64,000 nucleotides of DNA from Pseudomonadota bacterium (GTDB lineage Bacteria; Pseudomonadota; Alphaproteobacteria; Acetobacterales; Acetobacteraceae). Shown here one piece after another: positions 50,893 through 59,196 of the stretch (its first letter is position 1; the number at the start of each line of letters is the position of its first letter). A program made the position numbers and the translations under genes. The stretch spans positions 1 to 64,000 of the forward strand of contig JAJZSY010000004.1 of assembly GCA_021849425.1 (NCBI GenBank). Direction: 5' to 3'. The notes under the pieces are model-generated. The model was given only the letters and a program-made list of their open reading frames with translations. It ran no database searches and was not told where the DNA came from.

Positions 50893-52263
50893 TCAGCGGG
50901 CCGATTCCGCCTCGATCACGGCGCAAAGCTCGTCGACCACGGCGGCGACGAGGGTCTCGTCCTCGCCCTCGGCCATCACCCGGATCAGCGGCTCGGTGCC
51001 GGAGGCGCGCAGCAGCAGGCGGCCGCCGCCGGCGAGCCGCGCCTCCGCCGCCGCCGCCGCCGCCGCGACCACGGGCGAGAGCAGCGGCGAGGCGCCGCTG
51101 TAGCGGACATTGCGCAGCAATTGCGGCAGCGGCGCGAAGAGGCGGCAGACCTCGCTCGCCGGCCGGCCCTCGCGCACGAGGACCGCCAGCACCTGGAGGG
51201 CGGCGATCAGGCCATCGCCGGTGGTGGCGAAATCGGCCAGGATGACGTGGCCGGACTGCTCGCCGCCGAGATTGAGCCCCTGCGCGCGCATGGTCTCGGC
51301 GACGTAGCGGTCGCCCACCGGGGTGCGGTGCAGCGCGAGGCCGAGGCCGCCGAGATAGCGTTCGAGGCCGAGATTGGACATCACGGTGGCGACGATGCCG
51401 CCGCCGGACAGCCGGCCATCGGCCTGGAAGGCGCGGGCGATCAGCGCCAGCACCTGGTCGCCATCGATGATCCGGCCGCGCTCGTCGGCGAGGATCACGC
51501 GGTCGGCATCGCCATCGAGGGCGACGCCGATATCGGCCCGGTGGCGCACCACCGCCGCCGACAGGGCGGAGGGAACGGTCGAGCCGCATTCGTGGTTGAT
51601 GTTGAACCCGTCGGGGCTGACGCCGAGGGGGATCACCTCGGCGCCGAGTTCCCACAGCGCCGCCGGCGCCACCTTGTAGGCGGCGCCATTGGCACAATCG
51701 AGCACGACGCGCAGACCGTCGAGCCGGAGGCCGCGCGGCAGGCTCGATTTCGCGGATTCGACGTAGCGGCCGGCGGCATCGACCAGGCGGGTGGCGCGGC
51801 CGAGCGCCGATGGGGCGGCGAGGCGGCCGGCGAGATCCTGCTCCATCAGCGCCTCGATCTCGGCCTCGACCTCGTCGGACAGCTTGGCCCCGTCAGGGCC
51901 GAACAGCTTGATCCCGTTATCCTCGAACGGGTTGTGCGAGGCGGAGATGACCACGCCGAGATCGGCGCGCAGGCTGCGGGTGAGCATGGCGATGGCCGGG
52001 GTGGGCAGCGGGCCGGCCAGCGTCACGTCCATCCCGGCGCCGATGAAGCCGGCGGTCAGCGCCGGTTCGAGCATGTAGCCGGACAGGCGGGTGTCCTTGC
52101 CGATGATGACCCGGTGGCGGTGATCGCCGCGGGTGAAGCGCAGCCCGGCGGCCTGACCGAGGCGAAGCGCGATCTCGGCCGTCATCGGCGCGGTGTTGGC
52201 GCGGCCGCGGATGCCGTCGGTGCCGAACAGGCGGCGTTTGGGGCGGGGCTGGATCTGGTTCAT
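50893..52263 (-). CDS. glmM: Phosphoglucosamine mutase
   Basis: GlmM converts glucosamine-6-P to glucosamine-1-P for peptidoglycan and LPS. The 456-residue protein has '[17 protein letters not shown]', the phosphoserine loop '[19 protein letters not shown]', the metal loop '[16 protein letters not shown]' and '[19 protein letters not shown]', plus '[18 protein letters not shown]'. It sits between folP and thiD, a conserved alphaproteobacterial order. Confidence 0.96.
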   Translation of the reverse strand: MNQIQPRPKRRLFGTDGIRGRANTAPMTAEIALRLGQAAGLRFTRGDHRHRVIIGKDTRLSGYMLEPALTAGFIGAGMDVTLAGPLPTPAIAMLTRSLRADLGVVISASHNPFEDNGIKLFGPDGAKLSDEVEAEIEALMEQDLAGRLAAPSALGRATRLVDAAGRYVESAKSSLPRGLRLDGLRVVLDCANGAAYKVAPAALWELGAEVIPLGVSPDGFNINHECGSTVPSALSAAVVRHRADIGVALDGDADRVILADERGRIIDGDQVLALIARAFQADGRLSGGGIVATVMSNLGLERYLGGLGLALHRTPVGDRYVAETMRAQGLNLGGEQSGHVILADFATTGDGLIAALQVLAVLVREGRPASEVCRLFAPLPQLLRNVRYSGASPLLSPVVAAAAAAAEARLAGGGRLLLRASGTEPLIRVMAEGEDETLVAAVVDELCAVIEAESAR

Positions 52264-52344
52264 CGCGGATCGAAACCTTGCTGGAGCCTTGCGGCGGAAT
52301 GACGCGGCGGCCGCACTATCCCAAGAGACGCGCCCGCGGTCCAG

Positions 52345-53190
52345 TCAGGCGGCGGCGAGGGCCTGCCAGACGCGCAACGCCTGCACCGTGCCGGGGACAT
52401 CGTGGACGCGGAGGATCGCCGCCCCCTGCCCCGCGGCGAACAGGGCGGCGGCGATGGAGCCGGGATCGCGGCGGGCGGGGTCGGGCTCGGCGGCGAGTTC
52501 GCCGATGAAGCGCTTGCGCGAGACGCCGGCCAGGACCGGATGGCCGAGCGCGCGGAAGGACGGCAGGGCGCGCAGCAGCGCCACGTTCTGCGCGCCCTGC
52601 TTGGCGAAGCCGAAACCGGGGTCGAGCGCGATGGCGGCGGGCGCGACGCCGGCGGCCAGCGCGGCGTCGCGGGTGGCGGCAAGCTCGGCCAGGACATCGG
52701 CGAGGAGATCGTCATAGACCGCCTGGGCGTTCATCGTCGCCGGGGTGCCGCGCATGTGCATCAGGATCACCGGGCAGCCGGCGGCGGCGACCAGTGGGGC
52801 GGCTTCGGGGTCGTGGCGCAGGCCGGAGACGTCGTTGACGATGCGCGCCCCGGCATCGAGGGCGGCGCGCATGGTGGCGGCGTTGCGGGTATCGACCGAG
52901 ACCACCGCGCCGTCGCGCGCGAGCGCGCGGATGACCGGGACGATTCGGGCGATTTCGGCCGCGGGCGGCACCACGGCGGCGCCGGGACGGGTGCTTTCGC
53001 CGCCGACATCGAGGATCGCCGCGCCGGCGGCGCGCATGGCCCGCCCGGCCTCGACCAGGGCGGCGGCATCGGGCGTGGCGCCGCCGCCGGAGAAACTGTC
53101 CGGCGTGACGTTGATGATGCCCATGACGAGCGGGCGGGCGAGGCTGAGCCCGGCCCAGCACGGGGGTGGCGCGGCGGTGGCGGCGGTCAT
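52345..53190 (-). CDS. folP: Dihydropteroate synthase
   Basis: FolP joins pABA to dihydropterin pyrophosphate and is the sulfonamide target. The 281-residue protein has 'VMGIINVTPDSFSGGG', 'AAILDVGGESTRPGA', 'SVDTRNAATMRAAL', 'IVNDVSGL' and 'ALDPGFGFAKQ'. It is upstream of glmM with an 81-bp gap; ftsH, often upstream, is absent. Confidence 0.96.
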   Translation of the reverse strand: MTAATAAPPPCWAGLSLARPLVMGIINVTPDSFSGGGATPDAAALVEAGRAMRAAGAAILDVGGESTRPGAAVVPPAAEIARIVPVIRALARDGAVVSVDTRNAATMRAALDAGARIVNDVSGLRHDPEAAPLVAAAGCPVILMHMRGTPATMNAQAVYDDLLADVLAELAATRDAALAAGVAPAAIALDPGFGFAKQGAQNVALLRALPSFRALGHPVLAGVSRKRFIGELAAEPDPARRDPGSIAAALFAAGQGAAILRVHDVPGTVQALRVWQALAAA

Positions 53191-53238
53191 GCGCGCCGGA
53201 TAGCGGCAAACGGCGCCGGGGGAAACCCGGCGGGGCGG

Positions 53239-53481
53239 TCAGCCGAGGCCGGGGATGTTCAGCGTGTGGTGATGCTGCTTGGCGTCCAGCGTCTGCTGCG
53301 CGGCCTGGAGCGCCTGGGCGGGGCCGATGCCGTGGAGCATGCCGGCGGTGCCGGCCTGCGTGGCCTGCAGATTGGCGAGGGTGGCCTGGAGCGCGGCGCC
53401 GAAGCCCGGATGGCTGGTGGAGGCGACGCCGCCGGCATAGGCGACGGGCGGGGCGGCGGCGGCGAGATTGCGGATGATCAT
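53239..53481 (-). CDS. Small unknown protein with His-rich tail
   Basis: This is an 80-residue protein that I do not recognise. The ATG at 53481 (MIIRNLAAAAPP) has AAGGG about 12 bases upstream; an earlier in-frame start at 53535 is possible. The middle is Gln/Ala/Thr-rich helical (LQATLANLQATQAGTAG), and the end has 'AKQHHHTLNIPGLG', possibly metal-binding. It lies 48 bp upstream of folP on the same strand. Confidence 0.55.
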   Translation of the reverse strand: MIIRNLAAAAPPVAYAGGVASTSHPGFGAALQATLANLQATQAGTAGMLHGIGPAQALQAAQQTLDAKQHHHTLNIPGLG

Positions 53482-53683
53482 GTGCGTGACCCTTTCACTG
53501 CCGGGCGCGGCGCGGTTTTGGCGCCAGTATCCCACCCGGGCTGATGGTGGTTATGCATGAAGCGTGCCAGAGGCTTCGCGCGGCGGCCGGCGCCGGCGCG
53601 GGCGGCGGGCGGCGTTCCGGCCCGGCAGATTTTGCCGCGCCGGCAGATATTGCCGGGCAGGAACTTCCCGCCATATCCGCTTG
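53482..53683. other. Gap with paired palindromes
   Basis: This 200-bp divergent gap between the small protein (minus) and the hydrolase (plus) holds two tandem CGGCA-N5-TGCCG palindromes. No gene is evident. Confidence 0.5.
53623..53656. repeat. Tandem CGGCA-N5-TGCCG palindromes
   Basis: CGGCA-GATTT-TGCCG (53623-53637) and CGGCA-GATAT-TGCCG (53641-53655) are near-identical and repeat at 18 bp. The second is extended to 6-bp arms (53640-53656). Spacing near two helical turns would suit paired operators upstream of the hydrolase. Confidence 0.5.
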
Positions 53684-54565
53684 ATGCCCCGCCTCCCCAG
53701 CCCGACCGATCTGCTCGACCGCATCGTGCCGCGCTTCGATACCGCCAGCATCGGCGGGATCGCCTATGGCGAGGGGCCGCGCCACCGGCTCGACATCCAC
53801 CGCCCCGCCTCGCCCCTCACCCGGACATTGCCGGTGGTGGTGTTTTTCTATGGCGGGTCGTGGCAGAGCGGCGCGCGGGGCGACTACGCCTTTGTCGGCC
53901 GGGCGCTGGCGCGGCTCGGCCTGGTGGTGGCGATTCCGGATTACCGGCTGTATCCGGAGGTGCGCTATCCGGACTTCATTCACGACGCGGCCCGGGCGAC
54001 CGCCTTCGTGCGGCGCAATGCCGTCCAGTTCGGCGGCGACGGGCGGGCGGTGTTCGTCGCCGGCCATTCCGCCGGGGCCTATCTCGCGATGATGCTCGCC
54101 TTGAAGGGCGACTATCTCGCCGCCGCGGGGAGCGATGCCGGATCGCTCGCCGGCGCCATCGGGCTCGCCGGACCCTATGATTTCCTGCCGATGACCGGGC
54201 CGGTCTATCGGCGGATCTTCGACCGTTTCGCCGATGATCCGCTTTGCCAGCCGATCAGCCATGCGAGCGCCGCCGCCCCGCCATCGCTGCTCGTCACCGG
54301 CGCGCGGGACCGGCTGGTGGCGCCGGCCAACACGGCGGCGCTGGCGGCGCGGCTGCGGGAAGCGGGCGCGGTGGTGGACACGCGGGTTTACGAGCGGGTC
54401 TCGCATGTGGGGTTGCTGCTGTCGGTGCTGCCGAGCTTCGGGCTGCTGCCGCCGGTGTGGCGGGAGATCGCCGCGTTCATCGGCCGCGTTGCGCCGCCGC
54501 CGGGCGGCGCGCGGGACGATGGCGGGCGGGCGGCGGATATGGCGGGGCGGCTGCATCCGGGCTAG
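53684..54565 (+). CDS. Alpha/beta hydrolase (carboxylesterase/arylformamidase-like)
   Basis: This is a 293-residue hydrolase. The nucleophile elbow is 'GHSAGAYLAMML', and the oxyanion loop is FFYGGSW, a Tyr in place of the usual His. Asp and His candidates are in 'TGARDRLVAPAN' and 'ERVSHVG'. The ATG at 53684 is chosen as the first giving a normal N-terminus; no strong ribosome site is seen. The TAG stop lies at the edge of a palindromic repeat, so the end may have been set by the repeat. Confidence 0.85.
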   Translation: MPRLPSPTDLLDRIVPRFDTASIGGIAYGEGPRHRLDIHRPASPLTRTLPVVVFFYGGSWQSGARGDYAFVGRALARLGLVVAIPDYRLYPEVRYPDFIHDAARATAFVRRNAVQFGGDGRAVFVAGHSAGAYLAMMLALKGDYLAAAGSDAGSLAGAIGLAGPYDFLPMTGPVYRRIFDRFADDPLCQPISHASAAAPPSLLVTGARDRLVAPANTAALAARLREAGAVVDTRVYERVSHVGLLLSVLPSFGLLPPVWREIAAFIGRVAPPPGGARDDGGRAADMAGRLHPG

Positions 54566-54606
54566 AGCACTACATCCGATCCGGTTGGATCGGATGTAGT
54601 GCTCTA
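54563..54606 (+). repeat. Perfect 20-bp palindrome, copy 2 of dispersed repeat
   Basis: A 20-bp perfect stem (54563-54582 with 54587-54606) has the loop GGTT. It starts at TAGAGCAC, supplying the hydrolase stop, and ends GTGCTCTA. An AT-rich tail follows. It probably also acts as a terminator. Confidence 0.75.
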
Positions 54607-54620
54607 TTATATTGATAAAT

Positions 54621-54671
54621 CGAGCATCTTTTTTCGATCAGATGATTCCATCTGATCGGATGATGCTCTAG
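54621..54671. repeat. Nested palindrome, copy 3 of dispersed repeat
   Basis: GAGCATC (54622-54628) pairs with GATGCTC (54662-54668). Inside, CGATCAGATG (54635-54644) pairs with CATCTGATCG (54649-54658), loop ATTC. A six-T run lies at 54629-54634. The end GGATGATGCTCTAG matches copy 1. It ends just before the GST start. Confidence 0.65.
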
Positions 54672-54680
54672 GCTTCGGCC

Positions 54681-55340
54681 ATGAACGACAGCTCATCCAT
54701 CCTGTATATCGGCAGCCGCCGCTATTCCTCGTGGTCGCTGCGCGGGTGGCTGGCGGTGCGGCTCGCCGGGCTCGCGGCGGAGGAGCGGGTGATCCCGCTG
54801 GCCGGCGGGCATACCCCGGCGGTCAAGGCCGTCTCGCCCTCGGGCATGGTTCCGTTCCTCGAACACGCGGGCGCGCGCGTGTGGGACAGCCTCGCCATCA
54901 TCGAGTATTGCGCCGAGATCGCGCCGCGGATCTGGCCGGCGGCGCGCATCGCCCGCGCCCATGCCCGCGCCATCGCCGCCGAGATGCATTCCGGGTTCCG
55001 CGACCTCCGCCTCGGCATGCCGATGAACTGCACGCGCACGCTGCCGCCCGCCGAGCCGGCGGCGGCGGTGCGCGCCGATCTCGACCGGATCGAGGCGATC
55101 TGGGCGGAGACGCGGGCGCGTTTCGGCGCCGGCGGGCCGTTCCTGTTCGGCGCGACGCTGACCGGGGCGGATGCGATGTATGCGCCGGTGGTCTCGCGGC
55201 TGCTGACCTACCGGCCGAAGGTCTCGGCGGCGACCGCGGCCTATATCGCCGCAGTGCGGGGGCATGAGCTGGTCGATGCCTGGTATCGCGCCGCCGCCGC
55301 CGAGCCGGAGGACTGGAAGATCGCCCGGTTCGAGGCATGA
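54681..55340 (+). CDS. Glutathione S-transferase
   Basis: This is a 219-residue GST. The N-terminal thioredoxin fold has 'YIGSRRYSSWSLRGWLAVRLAG' with a catalytic Ser candidate, 'SPSGMVPFLEHAG' (cis-Pro) and 'VWDSLAIIEYCAE'. The C-terminal helical domain has 'GPFLFGATLTGADAMYAPVVSRL'. The substrate is unknown. It overlaps the UDG-like gene by ATGA. Confidence 0.9.
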   Translation: MNDSSSILYIGSRRYSSWSLRGWLAVRLAGLAAEERVIPLAGGHTPAVKAVSPSGMVPFLEHAGARVWDSLAIIEYCAEIAPRIWPAARIARAHARAIAAEMHSGFRDLRLGMPMNCTRTLPPAEPAAAVRADLDRIEAIWAETRARFGAGGPFLFGATLTGADAMYAPVVSRLLTYRPKVSAATAAYIAAVRGHELVDAWYRAAAAEPEDWKIARFEA

Positions 55341-55978
55341 TCGCGGCCGCCGGCCCTGGCGTGGCGGAGGGGGGCGGCGCGGCGGGCGAGACGATCGAGG
55401 CGGTGGCCGCCGCGGCGCGGGCCTGCACCGTCTGCGCCGCATCGCTGCCGCTCGGCCCGCGCCCGGTGTTCCGCATCTCGGCGACGGCGCGCGTGCTGAT
55501 CATCGGACAGGCGCCGGGGACGAAGGTTCACGCGAGCGGGATTCCCTGGAACGATCCCTCGGGCGACCGGCTGCGCGACTGGCTCGGCATCGATCGCGCC
55601 ACATTCTATGACGACAGCCGGATCGCGATCGTGCCGATGGGGCTGTGCTATCCGGGACGGCTGGCGCGCGGCGGCGACGCGCCGCCCCGGCCGGAATGCG
55701 GCAGGCTGTGGCAGGGGCGGCTGCGCGCGGCGATGCCGGCGATCCGCCTCACGCTGCTGGTCGGCAGCCACGCGATTCTTTATCATCTCGGCAAGGGATC
55801 GATGGAGGCGCGGGTGCGCGGCTTCGCCGCCCACCTGCCCGCGCGGTTTGCGCTGCCGCACCCCTCCTGGCGGACCCGGGCCTGGGCGGCGCGGCGGCCC
55901 TGGTTCGATACCGAGGTGATCCCCGCCCTGCGCGACGCCTTCGCCGCCGCCCTCTCACCGCAAGGAAACCCGACATGA
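55337..55978 (+). CDS. Uracil-DNA glycosylase-superfamily protein
   Basis: This is a 213-residue protein of the uracil-DNA glycosylase fold. It has '[15 protein letters not shown]' (motif I like), '[14 protein letters not shown]' and '[11 protein letters not shown]' (motif with His). The N-terminal CTVC may hold metal, as in family 4. Activity on uracil is inferred; the family includes uncharacterised members. It overlaps its neighbours by ATGA on both sides. Confidence 0.85.
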   Translation: MIAAAGPGVAEGGGAAGETIEAVAAAARACTVCAASLPLGPRPVFRISATARVLIIGQAPGTKVHASGIPWNDPSGDRLRDWLGIDRATFYDDSRIAIVPMGLCYPGRLARGGDAPPRPECGRLWQGRLRAAMPAIRLTLLVGSHAILYHLGKGSMEARVRGFAAHLPARFALPHPSWRTRAWAARRPWFDTEVIPALRDAFAAALSPQGNPT

Positions 55979-56262
55979 TCCCCCGCCTGACCGATGCCGA
56001 ACGCGCCGCCCTTGTCGACCTGTTGCCGGAATGGGCGCTGGCGAAGGACCGCGACGCGATCGAGCGGCGCTTCGCCTTCGCGAATTTCTCGGAGGCCTTC
56101 GCCTTCATGACCCGGGTCGCATTGCTGGCCGAGGCGCATGACCATCACCCGGAATGGTCGAACGTTTACAACCGGGTGTCGATCCTGCTCTCGACCCACG
56201 ATGCGGGCGGGCTTTCGGCGCGCGATATCCGGCTGGCCGAGGCGATCGACCGGCTGGCCTGA
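55975..56262 (+). CDS. phhB: 4a-hydroxytetrahydrobiopterin dehydratase (pterin carbinolamine dehydratase)
   Basis: PhhB regenerates the pterin cofactor of phenylalanine hydroxylase and related enzymes. The 95-residue protein has the motif '[19 protein letters not shown]' with the catalytic His pair, and '[15 protein letters not shown]'. The start overlaps the preceding gene by ATGA and has AAGGA upstream. No phhA is in view. Confidence 0.93.
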   Translation: MIPRLTDAERAALVDLLPEWALAKDRDAIERRFAFANFSEAFAFMTRVALLAEAHDHHPEWSNVYNRVSILLSTHDAGGLSARDIRLAEAIDRLA

Positions 56263-56325
56263 CGCCGCCGGCCTTTTCCGGCCCGCCGCCCTCCCCTATC
56301 GTTGCGGCGCAACCAGGGGAAAGCG

Positions 56326-57729
56326 ATGAGCAGCAGGATCGACGACGTTCTCGCCCATATCGACAGCCAGCTCGACAGCGCGCGCGGGCGCTGGTTCGAG
56401 CTGCTGCGGATTCCCTCGATCAGCGCGCAGGGGCTGACCGAGGCCTCGCCGCATCGGGCGGATTGCCTGCGCGCCGCGACGCACATGCGCGACCTGCTCG
56501 GCGGCATGGGATTCGCGGCACGGCTGTCGGAGACCGCGGGTCTGCCCGGCGTGATCGCGACGCATCACCAGGCCGGGCCGGAGGCGCCGACCGTGCTGTA
56601 TTACGGGCATTACGACGTGCAGCCGGCCGATCCGCTGGAATTGTGGGAGAGCGATCCGTTCGACCCGGTGCTGGCCGATCATCCCGAGGGGCCGCGGGTG
56701 ATCGCCCGCGGCGCGGTGGACGACAAGGGCCAGGTGATGATGGTGCTGGAGGCGGTGCGCGCCTGGCTCGACGTGACGGGCGGCCTGCCGGTGAACCTCA
56801 CCGTGCTGCTGGAGGGCGAGGAGGAGTGCGGCAGCCCCTCGCTCGCCGCCATGCTGGAGGCGGAGCGCGACGCGCTGAAGGCCGATTTCGTGCTCGTCGC
56901 CGACACCAACATGTGGGACCGGCAGACCCCGGCGATCACCACCAGCCTGCGCGGGCTCGCGGCGGTGGAGGTACGGATCTCGGGGCCGGCGCGCGACCTG
57001 CATTCCGGCCTGTTCGGCGGGCCGGCGCTCAACCCGATCCGCGCGCTGACGCGGATTCTGGGCGAGTTGTTCGACGCCGACGGGCGGGTCGCGATTCCGG
57101 GGTTTTATGACGGGATTCTCGACATTCCGGCGGACGTGCTCGCCTCGTGGCGGGCGAGCGGGTTCGATGCGGCGGCCTGGCTCGGCGGGGTGGGCCTGCA
57201 CCATGCGAGCGGCGAGCGCGGCTATTCGGCGCTGGAGCAGAACTGGGCGCGGCCGACCGCCGAGATCAACGGGATTTTCGGCGGCTATCAGGGCGAAGGC
57301 ACCAAGACGGTGATTCCCGCCGAGGCGGGTGCGAAGCTCACATTCCGCCTGGTGCCGGGGCAGGACCCGGCGAGGGTGGTCGAGGGGTTCAGGGACTTCG
57401 TCAACGCGCGGCTGCTGCCCGACGCGACGGCGCGTTTCGAGGTGCATGGCGCCTCGGCCGGGCTGGTCGTGCCGGTCGATCTGCCCTTCGTGCGCGCGGC
57501 GCGGGCGGCGCTGGAACAGGAATTCGGCCGCGCGCCGGTGCTGGCCGGCTGCGGCGCGTCGATCCCGGTGGTCGAGGCGTTCGAGCGGCAGCTCGGGCTG
57601 AAGACGCTGCTGGTCGGCTTCGGGCTGGACGATGACCGCATCCACAGCCCGAACGAGAAATTCGAGATGCGGTGCTTTCATCGCGGCATGCGCGCCGAGG
57701 CGCGGATGCTCGCCGCCTTCGCCGGCTGA
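56326..57729 (+). CDS. M20 family dipeptidase/metallopeptidase
   Basis: This is a 467-residue zinc peptidase. Metal-binding motifs are 'LYYGHYDVQPAD', 'ARGAVDDKGQVMM' and 'LEGEEECGSPSL'. A dimerisation domain follows, with 'ISGPARDLHSGLFGG', then the end 'FGLDDDRIHSPNEKFEM' with the last metal His. The ATG at 56326 follows AGGGGAAAGCG. It may act on dipeptides or acylated amino acids. Confidence 0.92.
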   Translation: MSSRIDDVLAHIDSQLDSARGRWFELLRIPSISAQGLTEASPHRADCLRAATHMRDLLGGMGFAARLSETAGLPGVIATHHQAGPEAPTVLYYGHYDVQPADPLELWESDPFDPVLADHPEGPRVIARGAVDDKGQVMMVLEAVRAWLDVTGGLPVNLTVLLEGEEECGSPSLAAMLEAERDALKADFVLVADTNMWDRQTPAITTSLRGLAAVEVRISGPARDLHSGLFGGPALNPIRALTRILGELFDADGRVAIPGFYDGILDIPADVLASWRASGFDAAAWLGGVGLHHASGERGYSALEQNWARPTAEINGIFGGYQGEGTKTVIPAEAGAKLTFRLVPGQDPARVVEGFRDFVNARLLPDATARFEVHGASAGLVVPVDLPFVRAARAALEQEFGRAPVLAGCGASIPVVEAFERQLGLKTLLVGFGLDDDRIHSPNEKFEMRCFHRGMRAEARMLAAFAG

Positions 57730-57733
57730 CGCG

Positions 57734-58333
57734 GTGACGGGATTTCTCGTGGCATCCGGGTTGCGCGGCGCGGCGGGCGGGCCGTTCGACCTCGCCCTCG
57801 GGCGCGGCGCGGCGGTGGCGATCACCGGGCCGTCCGGTGCGGGCAAGTCGGTGCTGCTGCGGATGATCGCGGATCTCGACCCGCATGAGGGAGAGGTGAC
57901 GCTGGGCGGGGCGGATCGCGCGGCGATGCCGGCACCGTCCTGGCGGCGGCGCGTCGCCTATCTGCCGGCCGAGCCGGGCTGGTGGCACGAAAGGGCGGCC
58001 GCGCATTTCCCCGACCGCGCGGCGGCCGAGGCGATGATGCCCTCGCTCGCCCTGGCACCGGCGCTGCTCGACCAGACGATCCACCGGCTGTCGACCGGCG
58101 AGCGGATGCGCCTCGCGCTGATCCGCACCATCCTGCCGCGGCCGGATGTGCTGCTGCTCGACGAGCCGACCGGCGCGCTCGATCCGAAGGCGACCGCGCT
58201 GGTCGAAGCGCTGCTGGCGCTGCGGCTCGCCGCCGGCACCGCGATCGTGATGGTGACGCATGACGAGGCGCAGGCGCAGCGACTCGGCGCGCAGCGGATG
58301 CATCTCGAAGCCGGGCGGCTGAACCTCGCATGA
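57734..58333 (+). CDS. ABC transporter ATP-binding protein (FetA/YbbL-like)
   Basis: This is a 199-residue ATPase. Walker A is 'ITGPSGAGKSVLLRMI', the signature is 'LSTGERMRLALIRTI', Walker B 'VLLLDEPTGALDPKA' and the H-loop 'VMVTHDEAQAQ'. It starts at GTG 57734 and overlaps the permease by ATGA. In E. coli, FetAB is linked to iron export and peroxide resistance; that role here is inference. Confidence 0.9.
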   Translation: MTGFLVASGLRGAAGGPFDLALGRGAAVAITGPSGAGKSVLLRMIADLDPHEGEVTLGGADRAAMPAPSWRRRVAYLPAEPGWWHERAAAHFPDRAAAEAMMPSLALAPALLDQTIHRLSTGERMRLALIRTILPRPDVLLLDEPTGALDPKATALVEALLALRLAAGTAIVMVTHDEAQAQRLGAQRMHLEAGRLNLA

Positions 58334-59121
58334 CCCCGATCGACCTGACCCCGGCGGATCTGCTGATCGCCGCCTCGCTCGTGCTGGTGGACGCGCTGGC
58401 CTCGGTGCTGCTCGGCCTCCGGCTGCACCGGCAATTGCTGGTCGCGGCGGCGCGCTGCGCGGTGCAGCTGCTGCTGATCGGGTTTCTGCTCCGCTTCGTG
58501 TTCGCCGCCGAGGCGCCGCTGCTCACGCTCGGCATCATCCTGCTGATGGTCGCGATCGCGGGGCGCGAGGTCGCGGCACGGCCGGAGCGGCGGCTCGCGC
58601 GCCATGGCAACCAGATCGCCGGGCTCTCGGCGGTGGCGCTGGCCACCTTCATCACCGCGATTTTCGCGCTGGCCACCGCGATCCGCCCGGAACCGTGGTA
58701 TGCCGCGCGCTATGCGATTCCGCTCGCCGGGATCATGCTCGGCAACGCGCTCAACGCCGCCTCGCTCTCGCTCGACGCGCTGCTCTCGGCGGTGACGCGC
58801 GAACGCGCCGCGATCGAGGCGCAGCTCGCCCTCGGGACGAGTTTCCGCGACGCGATGCGCCCGCTGCTCCGCGAGGCGGTGCGCCGGGGGATGCTGCCGA
58901 TCGTCAACACCATGTCCGCCGCCGGGCTGGTGACGCTGCCGGGCATCATGACCGGGCAGATCCTGGCCGGGCTGTCGCCGGTTGCGGCGGTGAAATACCA
59001 GATCATGCTGATGTTCCTGCTCGCCGGGGCGACCGGCATCGCCGCCGTGGGGGCGGCCTATTTCGCGGCGCGACGGCTGACCGACGGGCGCGAGCGGCTG
59101 CGGCTCGACCGGCTGCACTGA
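58330..59121 (+). CDS. ABC transporter permease (FetB/YbbM-like, UPF0014)
   Basis: This is a 263-residue membrane protein with about seven helices. 'IPLAGIMLGNALNAASLSLDAL' and 'VNTMSAAGLVTLPGIMTGQILAG' are family signatures. It pairs with the upstream ATPase. Its stop lies in the first unit of a tandem hairpin repeat. Confidence 0.92.
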   Translation: MTPIDLTPADLLIAASLVLVDALASVLLGLRLHRQLLVAAARCAVQLLLIGFLLRFVFAAEAPLLTLGIILLMVAIAGREVAARPERRLARHGNQIAGLSAVALATFITAIFALATAIRPEPWYAARYAIPLAGIMLGNALNAASLSLDALLSAVTRERAAIEAQLALGTSFRDAMRPLLREAVRRGMLPIVNTMSAAGLVTLPGIMTGQILAGLSPVAAVKYQIMLMFLLAGATGIAAVGAAYFAARRLTDGRERLRLDRLH

Positions 59122-59168
59122 CGGGGCGCGGCGGTTTCGCCGCACTGACGGGGCGCGGCGGTTTCGCC
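59115..59168 (+). repeat. Two tandem 27-bp hairpin units
   Basis: A 27-bp unit is present at 59115-59141 and 59142-59168. Each holds GCGGCG-GTTT-CGCCGC, a strong hairpin. The first covers the permease stop. They may act as terminators or RNA-stability elements. Confidence 0.7.
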
Positions 59169-59196
59169 GCGACGCGATCTCCGATAGGAAGTCCGC

